A DNA stretch of 5,944 nucleotides. Source: Lentimicrobium sp. GTDB taxonomy: Bacteria; Bacteroidota; Bacteroidia; Bacteroidales; Lentimicrobiaceae. This document shows, piece by piece, positions 5,406 to 5,944 of the stretch (the stretch's first letter is position 1; the number at the start of each line of letters is the position of its first letter). Below the pieces are notes generated by a model. The model searched no databases and had not been told where the DNA came from. It saw nothing but the letters and a program-made list of their open reading frames with translations. The DNA lies in NCBI GenBank assembly GCA_013336205.1, contig JAAXUD010000202.1, forward strand, positions 1 to 5,944, given 5' to 3'. The position numbers were made by a program, and so were the translations under genes.

Positions 5406-5944
5406 TCACGGATTCTCCGACAATCCAAACGGAATCCTGAGGTTGAGCGCAATGTTTCTTCCCGGATTGAAATAGTTAACCTCCTTCAGGGTCGATAAAT
5501 GGTCAATGTACTTGATGTCAAAAAGGTTGTTTACTGCTAAGCCTATGGTAATCAATTGTTTTAAAACTTTCAGCCTGCTTCCTATTCCGATGTCAAACAA
5601 GGTATAGCCATTTGATTTTTCCTCTTCAGCCGATGGGTTCCCCTGATCGAATGCCACAAGCAGGTTTAAGCTGATATATGCATGATGAAGAAAAGCAAGT
5701 TTTTCTTTTTCAAACCGTAAATCACTGTGAATCTTATTGGCAGGGATAAATGGAAGATATCCCCCGGTTGTCTTTTTGCCGGTAACATTTGAAAAAGTTG
5801 TCTCAAAATGCAACCATCCCATCTTTTTAGGATGAAAATGAATGCCGGCCTCAAAACCATAAAGCCGGGCATCTGATTGCATATATTTGTAGATCCGGTC
5901 ACCGCTTGTTGCTGTATCGTCGGTGGGTGAAATGTAGATGTAAT
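5406..5944 (-). CDS. TonB-dependent outer-membrane receptor, C-terminal part (start off the right edge)
   Basis: The minus-strand frame is open from the window edge to a TGA at 5406-5408, giving 178 complete residues. These are the last beta-strands of a TonB-dependent receptor barrel, which takes up metal chelates or other large ligands across the outer membrane using energy from TonB. Visible features are YIYISPT near the left end of the fragment, YMQSDARLYGFEAGIHFHP, a GGYLPFIPANKIHSDLRF segment, the strand LAVNNLFDIKYIDHLS, and the closing NPGRNIALNLRIPF beta-signal. The YxQxDARLYGFEAGxHxHP and LPFIPANK pattern resembles ZnuD-like/zinc or iron receptors as I remember them, but the substrate cannot be read from this part. 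The plug and TonB box lie outside the window. Unusually, six residues (GLSENP) follow the last aromatic residue. It converges on the kinase gene and is separated from it by 129 bases. An internal Met at 5882 is not the start. Confidence 0.85.
   Translation of the reverse strand, partial: YIYISPTDDTATSGDRIYKYMQSDARLYGFEAGIHFHPKKMGWLHFETTFSNVTGKKTTGGYLPFIPANKIHSDLRFEKEKLAFLHHAYISLNLLVAFDQGNPSAEEEKSNGYTLFDIGIGSRLKVLKQLITIGLAVNNLFDIKYIDHLSTLKEVNYFNPGRNIALNLRIPFGLSENP

Noticed and set aside
5666..5902. Minus-strand open frame of 78 codons overlapping the receptor
   Set aside because: Out of frame with the receptor sequence, which shows clear TonB-dependent receptor C-terminal motifs.
1..5944. CRISPR array, transposon ends, tRNA or rRNA genes, riboswitch
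   Set aside because: No spaced direct repeats, terminal inverted repeats with a transposase, cloverleaf pattern or known riboswitch core was seen on reading both strands.

Overview
The window looks like ordinary chromosomal DNA from a member of the Bacteroidota. Three things point there: the protein family variants (a DXS with NDNGIAIDKNVGAM-type motifs, a kinase with an AHQLGTPLSS H-box, a TonB-dependent receptor), the absence of Shine-Dalgarno sites, and promoter elements of the Bacteroidota type TAnnTTTG. This rests on remembered family features; no database search was possible. I see no insertion sequences, CRISPR arrays, tRNA or rRNA genes, and no sign of recent transfer.

Layout from left to right. 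Positions 1-1304 (minus) hold the N-terminal 434 residues of an AsmA-like envelope protein whose end lies off the left edge. A 194-base gap follows, containing a nested inverted repeat. Positions 1499-3394 (minus) hold a complete dxs gene for 1-deoxy-D-xylulose-5-phosphate synthase, the entry enzyme of the MEP isoprenoid pathway. Dxs and the AsmA-like gene lie head to tail, so they may be partly co-transcribed. Positions 3395-3740 are a divergent intergenic region with a good dxs promoter, a probable kinase promoter and several inverted repeats. Positions 3741-5276 (plus) hold a complete membrane-bound sensor histidine kinase with no response regulator beside it. A 129-base convergent gap with a bipartite hairpin follows. 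Positions 5406-5944 (minus) hold the C-terminal 178 residues of a TonB-dependent outer-membrane receptor whose start lies off the right edge.

There is no clear functional system shared by the four genes. Three are envelope proteins (inner-membrane/periplasmic AsmA-like, inner-membrane kinase, outer-membrane receptor) and one is a cytosolic metabolic enzyme. The most interesting signals are two. One is an internal duplication in the kinase sensor domain combined with Gln after the phospho-acceptor His. The other is a 24-base dyad placed like an activator or repressor site just upstream of the dxs promoter. I did not find a convincing novel system.
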